Below are positions 56,988 to 64,000 of a stretch of DNA of 64,000 nucleotides, piece by piece. Under the pieces are notes generated by a model, which worked only from the letters and a program-made list of their open reading frames with translations, searched no databases and was not told where the DNA came from. The stretch is from assembly GCF_006539565.1 (NCBI RefSeq), contig NZ_BJNG01000014.1, forward strand, positions 1 through 64,000. The letters are read 5' to 3'. Each line of letters starts with the position of its first letter. Within the stretch, counting starts at the first letter, position 1. A program made the position numbers and the translations under genes. The stretch is from Pseudonocardia hydrocarbonoxydans. GTDB taxonomy: Bacteria; Actinomycetota; Actinomycetes; Mycobacteriales; Pseudonocardiaceae.

Positions 56988-59522
56988 ATGACCCGCACGC
57001 GAACCAGCAGCCGGCTCGCGGTCGCCGTGGCCACCGCCGCCAGTGTCGCCGTCGCCGTGATGGCCGTCCACGGGACCGCGGGGGCGGACGTACCGCGGCT
57101 GCTCGACACCGCGGCGGCGCCGTGCGAACCGTTCGACACCGCGGCCGAACCCCTCGTGGGCTCGGCCGTCCGGGCCCGGTCGGGCACCGTGCCGTCCGCC
57201 GCCCCCGCCGGGCTCGACTGCGTCCCGGCCGACGACGGCCCCACGGCGCCCGCCCGCCCCTACTTCGACGCGGCCGACTGGCTCTGGAACCCGGTACCGC
57301 AGGACCCCGAGCTCGACCCGCAGTCCGCCGCCATGGTCGAGCAGCTCGCCCGGGGCGACCACATCGCCAACACCGGCGACTTCGCGGTCACCCTGCGCGG
57401 GGTCGACGGCATCACCGAGGACACCCCCCGCTTCCCGGTGTCGTTCGCCCAGGAGGGCAGCTGGGGCCCCGACCCGTTCGCAGGCGAGACGGTCCCGATC
57501 CCCGAGAACACCCCGATCGCCCCGGGCTCCGACGGCCACCTCGCCGTCGCCGACCCGATCTCCAACATGGTCTACAACCTGTGGATGGCGGAGGACGGCG
57601 GCAACACCTGGAACGCCGGCTGGGGCGCCATGACCCCGCTCGACGGCGACGGCCGGGAGGAGAACGGCAGCTCCACCGGCGCCGGGCTCGCCCGCTACGC
57701 CGCCGTCGTGCGGGCCGAGGAGATCGCGGCGGGCGAGATCCCGCACGCGTTGTTCTTCTCCACCAACATGGCCGCGCCCGACGAGGTGCGCTACCCCGCC
57801 ACCAAGACCGACGGCAGCAACATGGACGGCGTCGACACCCCGATCCCCGAGGGCGCCCGCGTCCAGCTCGACCCGTCGCTCGACCTCGACTCCCTCGACA
57901 TGACCGAGGGCGAGCGCACCGTCGCCCGCGCCCTGCAGACCCACGGCGCCTACGTCGGCGACAACGGTGGTGCGCGGATGGCGTTCCTGTTCGAGTACGT
58001 GCCCGACTCCTCGGTCTACGAGGACGCCGGGCTCTCCGGCGACTACGCCCCGATGGACGGCATCCCGTGGGACCGCCTCCAGGTCCTCGCGGACTGGAAC
58101 GGCGGCCAGGACCCGGACGCCGCCCCGCCCGCCGCCCCCGCCGACGACCCGACCGCCGATGACGAGCCGGTGGGCGACCGGGTAGCGCGCGACGAGCCGG
58201 CCGCCGACGCCCCGGAGCGCGGCGGACCGGCCGCCGACCAGCCGCAGCGCGACCGGCCCGCCGGTGATCGGCCGGCCGCCGACGAGCCCGCCGACGACCG
58301 GCCCACCGACGTCCCGCCCATGGGCGACCGGCCCGACCGCCCCGCGGACGACCCGCCGTCGGACGACCCGGGCGGGGACCGGCCGGGCACCGGCACGACG
58401 GCCCGCTCCCCCTCCGGCGACTCCCCCACCGGGACCGCGGGCCCCCGTGGACCCGCGGCGGGCGAGGAGCCCGCGGACACCGGCGTGACCCTGCTGCGCG
58501 ACATCGGCGAGCCCGCCGAGGGAGCGGCGGGCGGCAGCACGATCACCGTCGGCGAGGGCGGCGACCACTCGTCCATCCAGGACGCCGTCGACGCGGCGCA
58601 GCCCGGCGACACCGTCGAGATCGCCGAGGGCACCTACGAGGGCTTCTCCGTCGACGGCGGGGGCACCGCGGAAGGGTGGCTCACCATCCGGGCGGCCGAG
58701 GGCGCGGAGGTCGTCGTCGAGGGCGGCGGCGGCAGCGACCAGGGCCTGGTCGACATCAACGGCGCCTCCTACCTGCGCATGATCGGCCTGACGGTGAGGG
58801 GCTCCGGGTCGCACGGCGTGTACGGCGCGGGCACCGACCACGTCGTCCTGCGCGACTGCCGCGTCACCGGCTCCAGCGACGGCGGGATCGTCGTCCTCGA
58901 CAGCACCGACCTCCTCGTCCAGGGCTGCGAGGTCGACGGCAACAACGCCCGCGGCACCGACGCCTCGAACGAGGCGATCAGCATCGTCAACACCGACGGT
59001 TTCGAGATCGTCGACAACGACGTGCGCGACAACGGGGAGGAGGGCATCGACGCCAAGTACGAAGCGCGCAACGGCGTGATCCACCTCAACCGGGTCGAGG
59101 GCAACCGGGGCCCGAACATCTACGTCGACTCCGCACGCGACATCGAGGTGCTGGAGAACGTGGTCACGGGCGCGACGGAGACCAGCAAGTCAGGCATCGG
59201 CCTGGCCGTGGAGAACTTCTCGGAGACCCGCCGTCTCGACAACGTGACGATCCGCGACAACGTGATCGAGGACAACGCGGGCGCGGGCGTCGACTTCTGG
59301 ATCGAGGGCACCGGCAGCATCTCCGGGGTCACGATCGAGGGCAACCGGTTCTCGGGCAACGGGCGGGGCGCCATCACGTTCAACGCCGACAGCTTCTCCG
59401 GCGAGAACAGCATCATCGACAACCTGTTCGCCGACGGCGACGAGCCGCCCGGTGAGCGTTCCAGTTTCCGGCTCACCGGCAACTCGCTCACCGAGGCGGT
59501 CGGCGAGGTCCTGGGCGGATGA
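56988..59522 (+). CDS. Secreted protein, paralogue 3 fused to a right-handed beta-helix domain
   Basis: This 844-residue protein has a signal peptide (about 1-33) and a more diverged copy of the paralogue domain (about 85-395). That copy includes TPRFPVSF, VPIPENTPIAPGSDGHLAVADP, MVYNLWMA, PHALFFSTN and IPEGARVQLDPSLD. A Pro/Asp/Arg linker with many DRP repeats follows (about 395-505). A parallel beta-helix of the pectate-lyase/Disaggregatase type comes last (about 514-840; TITVGEGGDHSSIQDAVDAAQPGDTVEIAEGTY, then repeated NNxx-GI-V-D and N-xx-GNxG strands). Such helices bind or cleave acidic polysaccharides, so this could be the surface lyase or receptor for the polymer of the locus. ATG 56988 has GGGGAGGG 8 nt upstream. 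Confidence 0.8.
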   Translation: MTRTRTSSRLAVAVATAASVAVAVMAVHGTAGADVPRLLDTAAAPCEPFDTAAEPLVGSAVRARSGTVPSAAPAGLDCVPADDGPTAPARPYFDAADWLWNPVPQDPELDPQSAAMVEQLARGDHIANTGDFAVTLRGVDGITEDTPRFPVSFAQEGSWGPDPFAGETVPIPENTPIAPGSDGHLAVADPISNMVYNLWMAEDGGNTWNAGWGAMTPLDGDGREENGSSTGAGLARYAAVVRAEEIAAGEIPHALFFSTNMAAPDEVRYPATKTDGSNMDGVDTPIPEGARVQLDPSLDLDSLDMTEGERTVARALQTHGAYVGDNGGARMAFLFEYVPDSSVYEDAGLSGDYAPMDGIPWDRLQVLADWNGGQDPDAAPPAAPADDPTADDEPVGDRVARDEPAADAPERGGPAADQPQRDRPAGDRPAADEPADDRPTDVPPMGDRPDRPADDPPSDDPGGDRPGTGTTARSPSGDSPTGTAGPRGPAAGEEPADTGVTLLRDIGEPAEGAAGGSTITVGEGGDHSSIQDAVDAAQPGDTVEIAEGTYEGFSVDGGGTAEGWLTIRAAEGAEVVVEGGGGSDQGLVDINGASYLRMIGLTVRGSGSHGVYGAGTDHVVLRDCRVTGSSDGGIVVLDSTDLLVQGCEVDGNNARGTDASNEAISIVNTDGFEIVDNDVRDNGEEGIDAKYEARNGVIHLNRVEGNRGPNIYVDSARDIEVLENVVTGATETSKSGIGLAVENFSETRRLDNVTIRDNVIEDNAGAGVDFWIEGTGSISGVTIEGNRFSGNGRGAITFNADSFSGENSIIDNLFADGDEPPGERSSFRLTGNSLTEAVGEVLGG

Positions 59523-60315
59523 GCCCGCGGACCCGGCGGGCGAGGGTCCACCGGGCGCCCACGACGCGGTCGCGCACCGTGGGCGCCATCCGGTGCGAGC
59601 CGTCCGGCAGCCCGGCGGCGCGCAGGCCCCGCACGTGGCCGGCGACGTCGTAGGGCACCGCGCGGAACTCGACCCGCCCGCGGGCGGTGTCGAGTACCGC
59701 GAACCGGGCGGCCACGGTGCGGTCGCGGGACTGCCCGACGCTGCCCGGGTTCACCAGGTGCGGGTGGGCGGGGTCCAGCGCGACGACGCCCGACCGCGGG
59801 CCGCGCAGCAGGGTGCCGGTCGCCGGGCCGAAGGCCCAGGGCTGGTGGGTGTGCCCGAGCAGCAGCACCCGCGCGCCCGGAGCGTCGCGCCCCATCCGCT
59901 CCAGTTCGGCGGCGGCCCGCTCGACGCCGCGGACGTAGGTCTGCGGATCGTCGATCGACCCGTGTGCCAGCAGGACGTCACCGACCCGGGCGGTGCGCGG
60001 CAGGGCCGCCAGGTGCGCGCGGGTGCGCTCGTCGAGGGCGGCGCGCGTCCACGCACCGGTCCGGCGCGCCAGCGGGCCGCAGCGCTCGTCGGTCAGCTCG
60101 CCGATCGCGATGAGGTCGTGGTTGCCCACGACGGTCACCGCGCCGAGGTCGGCCAGCGTGGCCGCGCACTCGTTGGGGAACGGCCCGTAGCCCACCAGGT
60201 CACCCAGGCACAGCACGCGGTCGATCCGCTCGCCCGCCGCCGCGTCGAGCACGGCGCGCAGCGCGTGCGCGTTGCCGTGGACGTCGGACAGGACCAGGAG
60301 ACGGACGGGTCTCAC
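59488..60315 (-). CDS. Calcineurin-like metallophosphoesterase (YfcE type)
   Basis: This 275-residue protein has the full metal motif set: LSDVHGN, LGDLVGYGP, VVGNHD, LAHGSID and LLGHTHQP. The short MPE fold is followed by about 60 variable residues. It hydrolyses a phosphodiester or phosphomonoester; the substrate is unknown. GTG 60315 overlaps the ATP-grasp stop by 4 bp, so the two proteins are made together. Its stop lies 35 bp inside the end of the convergent beta-helix gene. Confidence 0.85.
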   Translation of the reverse strand: MRPVRLLVLSDVHGNAHALRAVLDAAAGERIDRVLCLGDLVGYGPFPNECAATLADLGAVTVVGNHDLIAIGELTDERCGPLARRTGAWTRAALDERTRAHLAALPRTARVGDVLLAHGSIDDPQTYVRGVERAAAELERMGRDAPGARVLLLGHTHQPWAFGPATGTLLRGPRSGVVALDPAHPHLVNPGSVGQSRDRTVAARFAVLDTARGRVEFRAVPYDVAGHVRGLRAAGLPDGSHRMAPTVRDRVVGARWTLARRVRGLIRPGPRRPPR

Positions 60316-61526
60316 CCGCTCCCGGACGGGCGCGGGCCGGGCAGCCGGTTCCGCAGCGCCGGCAGCACGAGCCCCCGCAGCAGCGGCATGGGGTCGCTCC
60401 ACGCCCCGGTCGACCGCGTGTGCGCCCGCACCACCGACCGCAGCCACGACCAGGGCGAACGCCCCGACCGCACGAGGGCCTTGAGGTCCTCGCGCACCTC
60501 GCACCACGTGACGCCGCTGCGGATCGAGCCCGGCTCCGGCCGGTGGCCACCCACCAGGTCGGCGTAGACGAGCGCGGGAAGGTTGGCACCGGCCGCCGCA
60601 CCGGGGTGGTGCCACAGGTTGAACCGTGGGTTGACCTCCAGCAGCCAGAGGCCGCCGTCGGGTGCCCGCTTGAAGTCGACCTTCGCCACGCCGTCGCGCA
60701 GGCCGATGGCGGCGATCACCCGCCGCCCCTCGGCCAGGACGTCCGCCCGGTCGGTGATGCGCACCGCGGTGCTCTCCCCGAACTCGGGGGGCTCGGTGCG
60801 CAGCTTGGCCCCGGCGAACTCGCGGACCGTCCGGCCCTCGGCGTCGACGTAGACGTGGTAGCTCTCGATGGCGGTCTCCGGACCGGGGACGAGCTCCTGC
60901 ACCATGCAGTCGACGCCGGACCCGACGGCGGTGCGGCACAGGTCGGCCAGCTCGGCGGCGCTGTCGGCCCGGATCGCCTTCGCGTTGTGCCGCAGGAGGC
61001 GCCCGGCGTGGCACCGGTCTACCGGTTTCACCACGACCGGCAGGGCGAGATCGTCGAGGGCGGGGTCGATCCCCGCAGCGGCCCCCGCGCCCGCGCGCAG
61101 GTAGAACGACCGCGGCACCCGCAGGCCGGTGCGGACCGCGAGCGCGTGGAAGCGGTCCTTGTCCACGAGGTCCTCGACGAGCTCGGCCGGGGGCAGGCAC
61201 ATGCGGAAGGCCGGACGCAGGCGGTCCCGGTACCGCGAGGCCATCAGGAGGTCGCCGTCGGTGGGGTAGAACAGCACCGGTCGCACGGGCTGGCGCTCCG
61301 CCCAGGCCACCAGCCGGTCGACGTAGGCCTCGGGCTCGCGCCACGGGTGCATCGCGTCGATCGCTCCGCGCACGTGGCGGGAGAAACGGGCCGGGTCGGT
61401 GCGGCCGACCGACACCACGCACGGGATACCCGCCATGGCCAGCGGTGCGACGATGTCCATCCCGCCGAGGACGCACGCGAGCGGGACGGCTCCCGTCACA
61501 CCGCGCTCCGGGACACTGCGACCCAC
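60312..61526 (-). CDS. ATP-grasp ligase-like protein
   Basis: This 404-residue protein has a pre-ATP-grasp half (VPLACVLGGMDIVAPLAMAGIPCVVSVGR) and an ATP-grasp fold. ATP-binding strands include LPVVVKPVDRCHAG and MVQELVPGPET, and the metal site is VAKVDFKRAPDGG with WLLEVNPRFNLWHH (E and N for Mg). Such enzymes activate a carboxylate as acyl-phosphate and join it to an amine, as in amino-acid ligases. The substrate is not apparent. GTG 61526 has AAGGAGGT 6 nt upstream. Its coupled phosphoesterase and proximity to the polysaccharide genes make amino-acid attachment to the polymer one option. Confidence 0.82.
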   Translation of the reverse strand: MGRSVPERGVTGAVPLACVLGGMDIVAPLAMAGIPCVVSVGRTDPARFSRHVRGAIDAMHPWREPEAYVDRLVAWAERQPVRPVLFYPTDGDLLMASRYRDRLRPAFRMCLPPAELVEDLVDKDRFHALAVRTGLRVPRSFYLRAGAGAAAGIDPALDDLALPVVVKPVDRCHAGRLLRHNAKAIRADSAAELADLCRTAVGSGVDCMVQELVPGPETAIESYHVYVDAEGRTVREFAGAKLRTEPPEFGESTAVRITDRADVLAEGRRVIAAIGLRDGVAKVDFKRAPDGGLWLLEVNPRFNLWHHPGAAAGANLPALVYADLVGGHRPEPGSIRSGVTWCEVREDLKALVRSGRSPWSWLRSVVRAHTRSTGAWSDPMPLLRGLVLPALRNRLPGPRPSGSG

Positions 61527-61746
61527 GTCGCACCTCCTTGCTCCCCCAGGACGCTACCCAGGCGAACACCCGACCCGATCGGGGGGACCGGCCACTCAGC
61601 GTGAGCGTCCGAAATGTCGGACGGCGCCGGATGACACGGGGAGGTGACCCACTGGCCCGAGCGGGTCGACCCGGCTGTCAAGATGGCGGTACCCCCGGCC
61701 GCGGGGCCACCGACCCGGGCCGCCGACCCGGACAGGGTTCCCCGCG

Positions 61747-62727
61747 ATGAAGATGTTCACCTTCGATCCGGCTCAGTACCGCGAGCAGTACGCGAAGGAG
61801 CAGTGGGTCCACATCCCCGGCGGCGTGACCCCCGAGTTCCACGACTACCTGCTGAAGTTCGTCGAACAGGAGCTGACGGACCGCCTCCTCGACGGGTTCG
61901 CCATCCGCGGGAAGAAGGAGCAGGCCCTCTTCGAGTTCCCGCCGGAGGTCGACTACCCGGCGGAGCTCTTCGACGCGGTCGCGGAGACCTGCGCACTCGA
62001 CCGCGGGCGCATGGTTCTGTCCGAGCGGCACATCCAGGCCTACGAGGCGAACGCCGCGCCCGAGCCGATCGCGCACAAGGACCGCTACCCGTCGCAGGTG
62101 TCGATCGGACTCTCGGTGACGATCCCGGAGGACTCCCGCCTCGTCCTCTACCCGCTCGACCATCGCGAGATCAACCCGTTCAACCGCGCCGCCGACCTCA
62201 ACCGGCAGCTCCAGCCGGCCGACCGGCCGGAGACCGTGCTGCCCGCCGCGCGCGAGGTGGAGCTCGCCGACCGCGACCGCGACGTCGTGATGTTCGCCGG
62301 GTCCACCACCTGGCACCTGCGCCGCCGCGCGGCCAACGCGGTCAACGTCTACTTCAAGGTCAACGACTTCGGCTGCGACCCCCTCGGCGAGGACGTCGCG
62401 AGCCCCGGGGTCCGCGAGCACACCCTGGCCCTGCTGCGCGCCGGGCAGGTCGACGGGGGCGTCGCCGAGGTGTCGCGGCGGCTCGACACCGTCTCCCGCG
62501 TGCACACCCGCCACGACTGGCGCGAGGTGCTCCAGGCCCGCGTGTTCGGCGAGGAGCCGGTCGGTATCACCGAGGAGCAGTGGACGCTGCTGCGGGCGCT
62601 GGGCACCGGCACCCCGGTCGCCGACCTCGTCTCCGCGGCGGGCACCGACTCCTCCCGGGTCCTGCAGGACCTCACGCGCCTCGCGGAGATCGGCGCGGTC
62701 GACCTGCGCGCGGCCGACACCCGGTGA
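61747..62727 (+). CDS. Possible 2-oxoglutarate/Fe(II)-dependent oxygenase-like protein
   Basis: This 326-residue protein has a cupin-like core with a candidate H110-K-D112 metal dyad (PIAHKDRYPSQVSIGLSVTI), a distal H190 (STTWHLRRRAANAVNVYFKVND) and nearby Arg residues (R192-194) that could bind 2-oxoglutarate. This HxD...H...R order is the facial triad of Fe(II)/2OG oxygenases. About 80 C-terminal residues (LLRALGTGTPVADLVSAAGTDSSRVLQDLTRLAEIGAVDL) look like a small winged-helix. It is coupled to a dehydrogenase by GTGA at 62724. The assignment rests on this motif order only, and the protein may belong to an unnamed family. Confidence 0.45.
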   Translation: MKMFTFDPAQYREQYAKEQWVHIPGGVTPEFHDYLLKFVEQELTDRLLDGFAIRGKKEQALFEFPPEVDYPAELFDAVAETCALDRGRMVLSERHIQAYEANAAPEPIAHKDRYPSQVSIGLSVTIPEDSRLVLYPLDHREINPFNRAADLNRQLQPADRPETVLPAAREVELADRDRDVVMFAGSTTWHLRRRAANAVNVYFKVNDFGCDPLGEDVASPGVREHTLALLRAGQVDGGVAEVSRRLDTVSRVHTRHDWREVLQARVFGEEPVGITEEQWTLLRALGTGTPVADLVSAAGTDSSRVLQDLTRLAEIGAVDLRAADTR

Positions 62728-63587
62728 GCCCGACGGCGACCGTTCTGCACCCGGGCCAGATGGGCGTCGTCGTCGCGGCGGCGCTGCGGGCCGGCGGGTC
62801 GCGGGTGTCGTGGTCGCCGGAGGGCCGCGGTCCCGCCACCCGGGACCGGGCGGAGCGGGCGGGCCTCGTCGCCGTCGACGACCCGGCCGCGCTGGCCGCC
62901 GTCGACGTCGTGTTCTCCGTCTGCCCGCCCGCCGCGGCCGAGGCGGTCGCCGGGCAGGTGGCCGCACTCGGGTTCGCCGGGCTGTTCGTCGACGCCAACG
63001 CCGTCAGCCCGGCCCGGCTCGGCCGGATCACGGAGCTGGTCTCGGCCACCGGGGCGCGGGTCGTCGACGGGTCGCTGTTCGGGCCCCGGTGGGCGGGCGA
63101 CCGGACCCGTCTCTACCTCGCGGGCCACCCGGCCGACCGCGACCTGGTGGCGGGCCTGTTCGCCGGCACCGACGTCGTGCCGGTCGCGATGGACGGCGGC
63201 GCGGGCTCGGCCAGCGCGCTGAAGATGTCGCACACGACGTTCCAGAAGTCGGCCCGGGCGCTCGCGGCGCTCGCGCACGCCATGGCGGCCGGCGCCGGCG
63301 TGTCGGAGCACCTGCGCAGCGAGGCCGAGGGCATGGAGTCGCCGCTGGGCCAGCCCGGCACGCTGCCGGTGGTGGCCGCGAAGGCGTGGCGGTGGGCCCC
63401 CGAGATGCGCGAGGCGGCCGACAGCCTCGCCGCCCACGGGCTGCCCCCCGGCCTGGCCACGGCCGCGGGTGAGGTCCTGGCCCTGTGGGAAGCCGACCGG
63501 GACGCCACCGGCCTGTCCGTCGACGACGTGCTCGCCCGCCTCCGGTCTACCGGGCCGCGGCAGCCGACCGGTTCCGCGCCGCCGTGA
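62724..63587 (+). CDS. NAD(P)-dependent beta-hydroxyacid dehydrogenase-like protein (DUF1932 C-terminal domain)
   Basis: This 287-residue protein has an N-terminal Rossmann region of the 6-phosphogluconate/3-hydroxyisobutyrate dehydrogenase type (ATVLHPGQMGVVVAAALRAGG, VDVVFSVCPP, FVDANAVSPARLGRI), the substrate-Lys region ASALKMSHTTFQKSARALAALAHAM and a DUF1932-like helical end. It should oxidise or reduce a hydroxy acid or imine. It overlaps the previous gene by 4 bp, suggesting a joint two-step oxidation of one substrate. The start is GTG 62724; the stop region overlaps the convergent GNAT gene by about 41 bp. Confidence 0.78.
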   Translation: MSPTATVLHPGQMGVVVAAALRAGGSRVSWSPEGRGPATRDRAERAGLVAVDDPAALAAVDVVFSVCPPAAAEAVAGQVAALGFAGLFVDANAVSPARLGRITELVSATGARVVDGSLFGPRWAGDRTRLYLAGHPADRDLVAGLFAGTDVVPVAMDGGAGSASALKMSHTTFQKSARALAALAHAMAAGAGVSEHLRSEAEGMESPLGQPGTLPVVAAKAWRWAPEMREAADSLAAHGLPPGLATAAGEVLALWEADRDATGLSVDDVLARLRSTGPRQPTGSAPP

Positions 63588-64000
63588 CCAGTGGCTTCAG
63601 GCCGGCCCGGACCGCCCGCCGCGCCCGGCGGGGCAACGCGCCGACCGAGGCCGCGTCGAGCGACCCGGCGTGCACGATCAGCTCCCCGGTGCGCATCGCG
63701 TCCTTGTAGTCGTGGTGCCCGCGGCCCAGGTCGAGCGAGACGACGCCGCGGCGCGCGGCCTCCTCGGCGAGGTGGAAAAGCAGCAGGATGCCGGGCGAGT
63801 AGCGCCCGAAGTCGGCGTCGTAGCCGGGGAACCACCACGACAGCACCGACCCCGACGCCGGGCCGAGGTGGGCGGCCACCAGGTCGTCGCCCGCGTAGAG
63901 GGCCGACAGGACCCCCGTGCACTCGGGCGCACCCGAGCGCACCAGCCCCTCCGCCAGGCTGACGATGCGGGGATCGGCGAAGCGGTCCCACTCCCCCATC
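63547..64000 (-). CDS. CelD/FemAB-like GNAT acyltransferase, C-terminal part (truncated by window edge)
   Basis: Only the last 150 residues are in the window; ATG 63999 is internal. The visible part has ALYAGDDLVAAHLGPASGSVLSWWFPGYDADFGRYSPGILLLFHLAEEAARRGVVSLDLGRGHHDYKDAMRTGE, which matches the C-terminal acetyltransferase half of the BcsL/CelD family. These are FemAB-like GNAT-fold proteins that acylate surface polymers. It lies at the edge of the polysaccharide region and could be a further tailoring enzyme. Confidence 0.75.
   Translation of the reverse strand, partial: MGEWDRFADPRIVSLAEGLVRSGAPECTGVLSALYAGDDLVAAHLGPASGSVLSWWFPGYDADFGRYSPGILLLFHLAEEAARRGVVSLDLGRGHHDYKDAMRTGELIVHAGSLDAASVGALPRRARRAVRAGLKPLVTAARNRSAAAAR

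Overview
The window is chromosomal DNA of a very GC-rich actinomycete, most likely a Pseudonocardia-like member of the Pseudonocardiaceae. The evidence is about 70-75 % GC with GC-saturated third codon positions, many GTG/TTG starts, 4-bp GTGA/ATGA gene overlaps, leaderless-type promoters (a TAnnnT -10 box about 7 nt before the start codon), an Rpf-type domain, a mycothiol-linked DsbA-like protein next to pepN, a CtaJ-like cytochrome oxidase subunit, and a Pkn-type Ser/Thr kinase. I saw no rRNA, tRNA, CRISPR array, transposase or prophage.

Region 1 (1-22 kb) is mostly housekeeping and accessory genes. It opens with the end of a LuxR-type regulator. Next comes a putative peptide-amide module: a GCS2/ATP-grasp fusion ligase, a glutamine amidotransferase of the asparagine synthase family, and an S9 peptidase. 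A Phd/VapC toxin-antitoxin pair sits inside the module, and the first two module genes share an upstream box. Then follow a transmembrane kinase, a secreted DUF4038-Rpf fusion, an aldehyde dehydrogenase, a CBS protein, the DsbA-like/pepN/DUF5130/CtaJ block with two RibD-like genes inserted, a sugar epimerase and an amidase.

Region 2 (22-54 kb) is a large exopolysaccharide locus. Part A (22-33.7 kb) has membrane proteins, a GH16 glucanase-like enzyme, a polysaccharide deacetylase, a methyltransferase, a small zinc-ribbon protein, glycosyltransferases and a flippase. Part B (33.9-41 kb) is a tightly coupled amino-sugar operon: Gfo/Idh dehydrogenase, epimerase, three DegT aminotransferases, a hexapeptide acetyltransferase and a GT2. 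Part C (41-48.3 kb, minus strand) has a GNAT, two tandem homologues of leucyl/phenylalanyl-tRNA-protein transferase (Aat), a second flippase with a long proline-rich tail carrying a G-rich decamer array, a GT4 and a GT2. Part D (48.7-54.2 kb) has the initiating polyprenyl-phosphate sugar transferase, a GT4, a Wzz-like protein and an O-antigen-polymerase-like protein with its own Wzz-like C-terminal domain.

Region 3 (54-64 kb) has three tandem secreted or anchored paralogues of an unrecognised family, the last fused to a right-handed beta-helix. A phosphoesterase/ATP-grasp pair, a possible 2-oxoglutarate oxygenase coupled to a DUF1932-type dehydrogenase, and a truncated CelD/FemAB-like GNAT follow.

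The strongest candidate for an undescribed system is the pair of Aat-like proteins inside the amino-sugar polysaccharide locus. Their key catalytic glutamine is replaced, which suggests aminoacyl-tRNA-dependent aminoacylation of amino sugars or another non-protein acceptor. This is inference. Other notable items are the peptide-amide module with its shared promoter box, the polymerase-copolymerase fusion, the DUF4038-Rpf fusion, the repeat-tailed flippase and the secreted paralogue trio.
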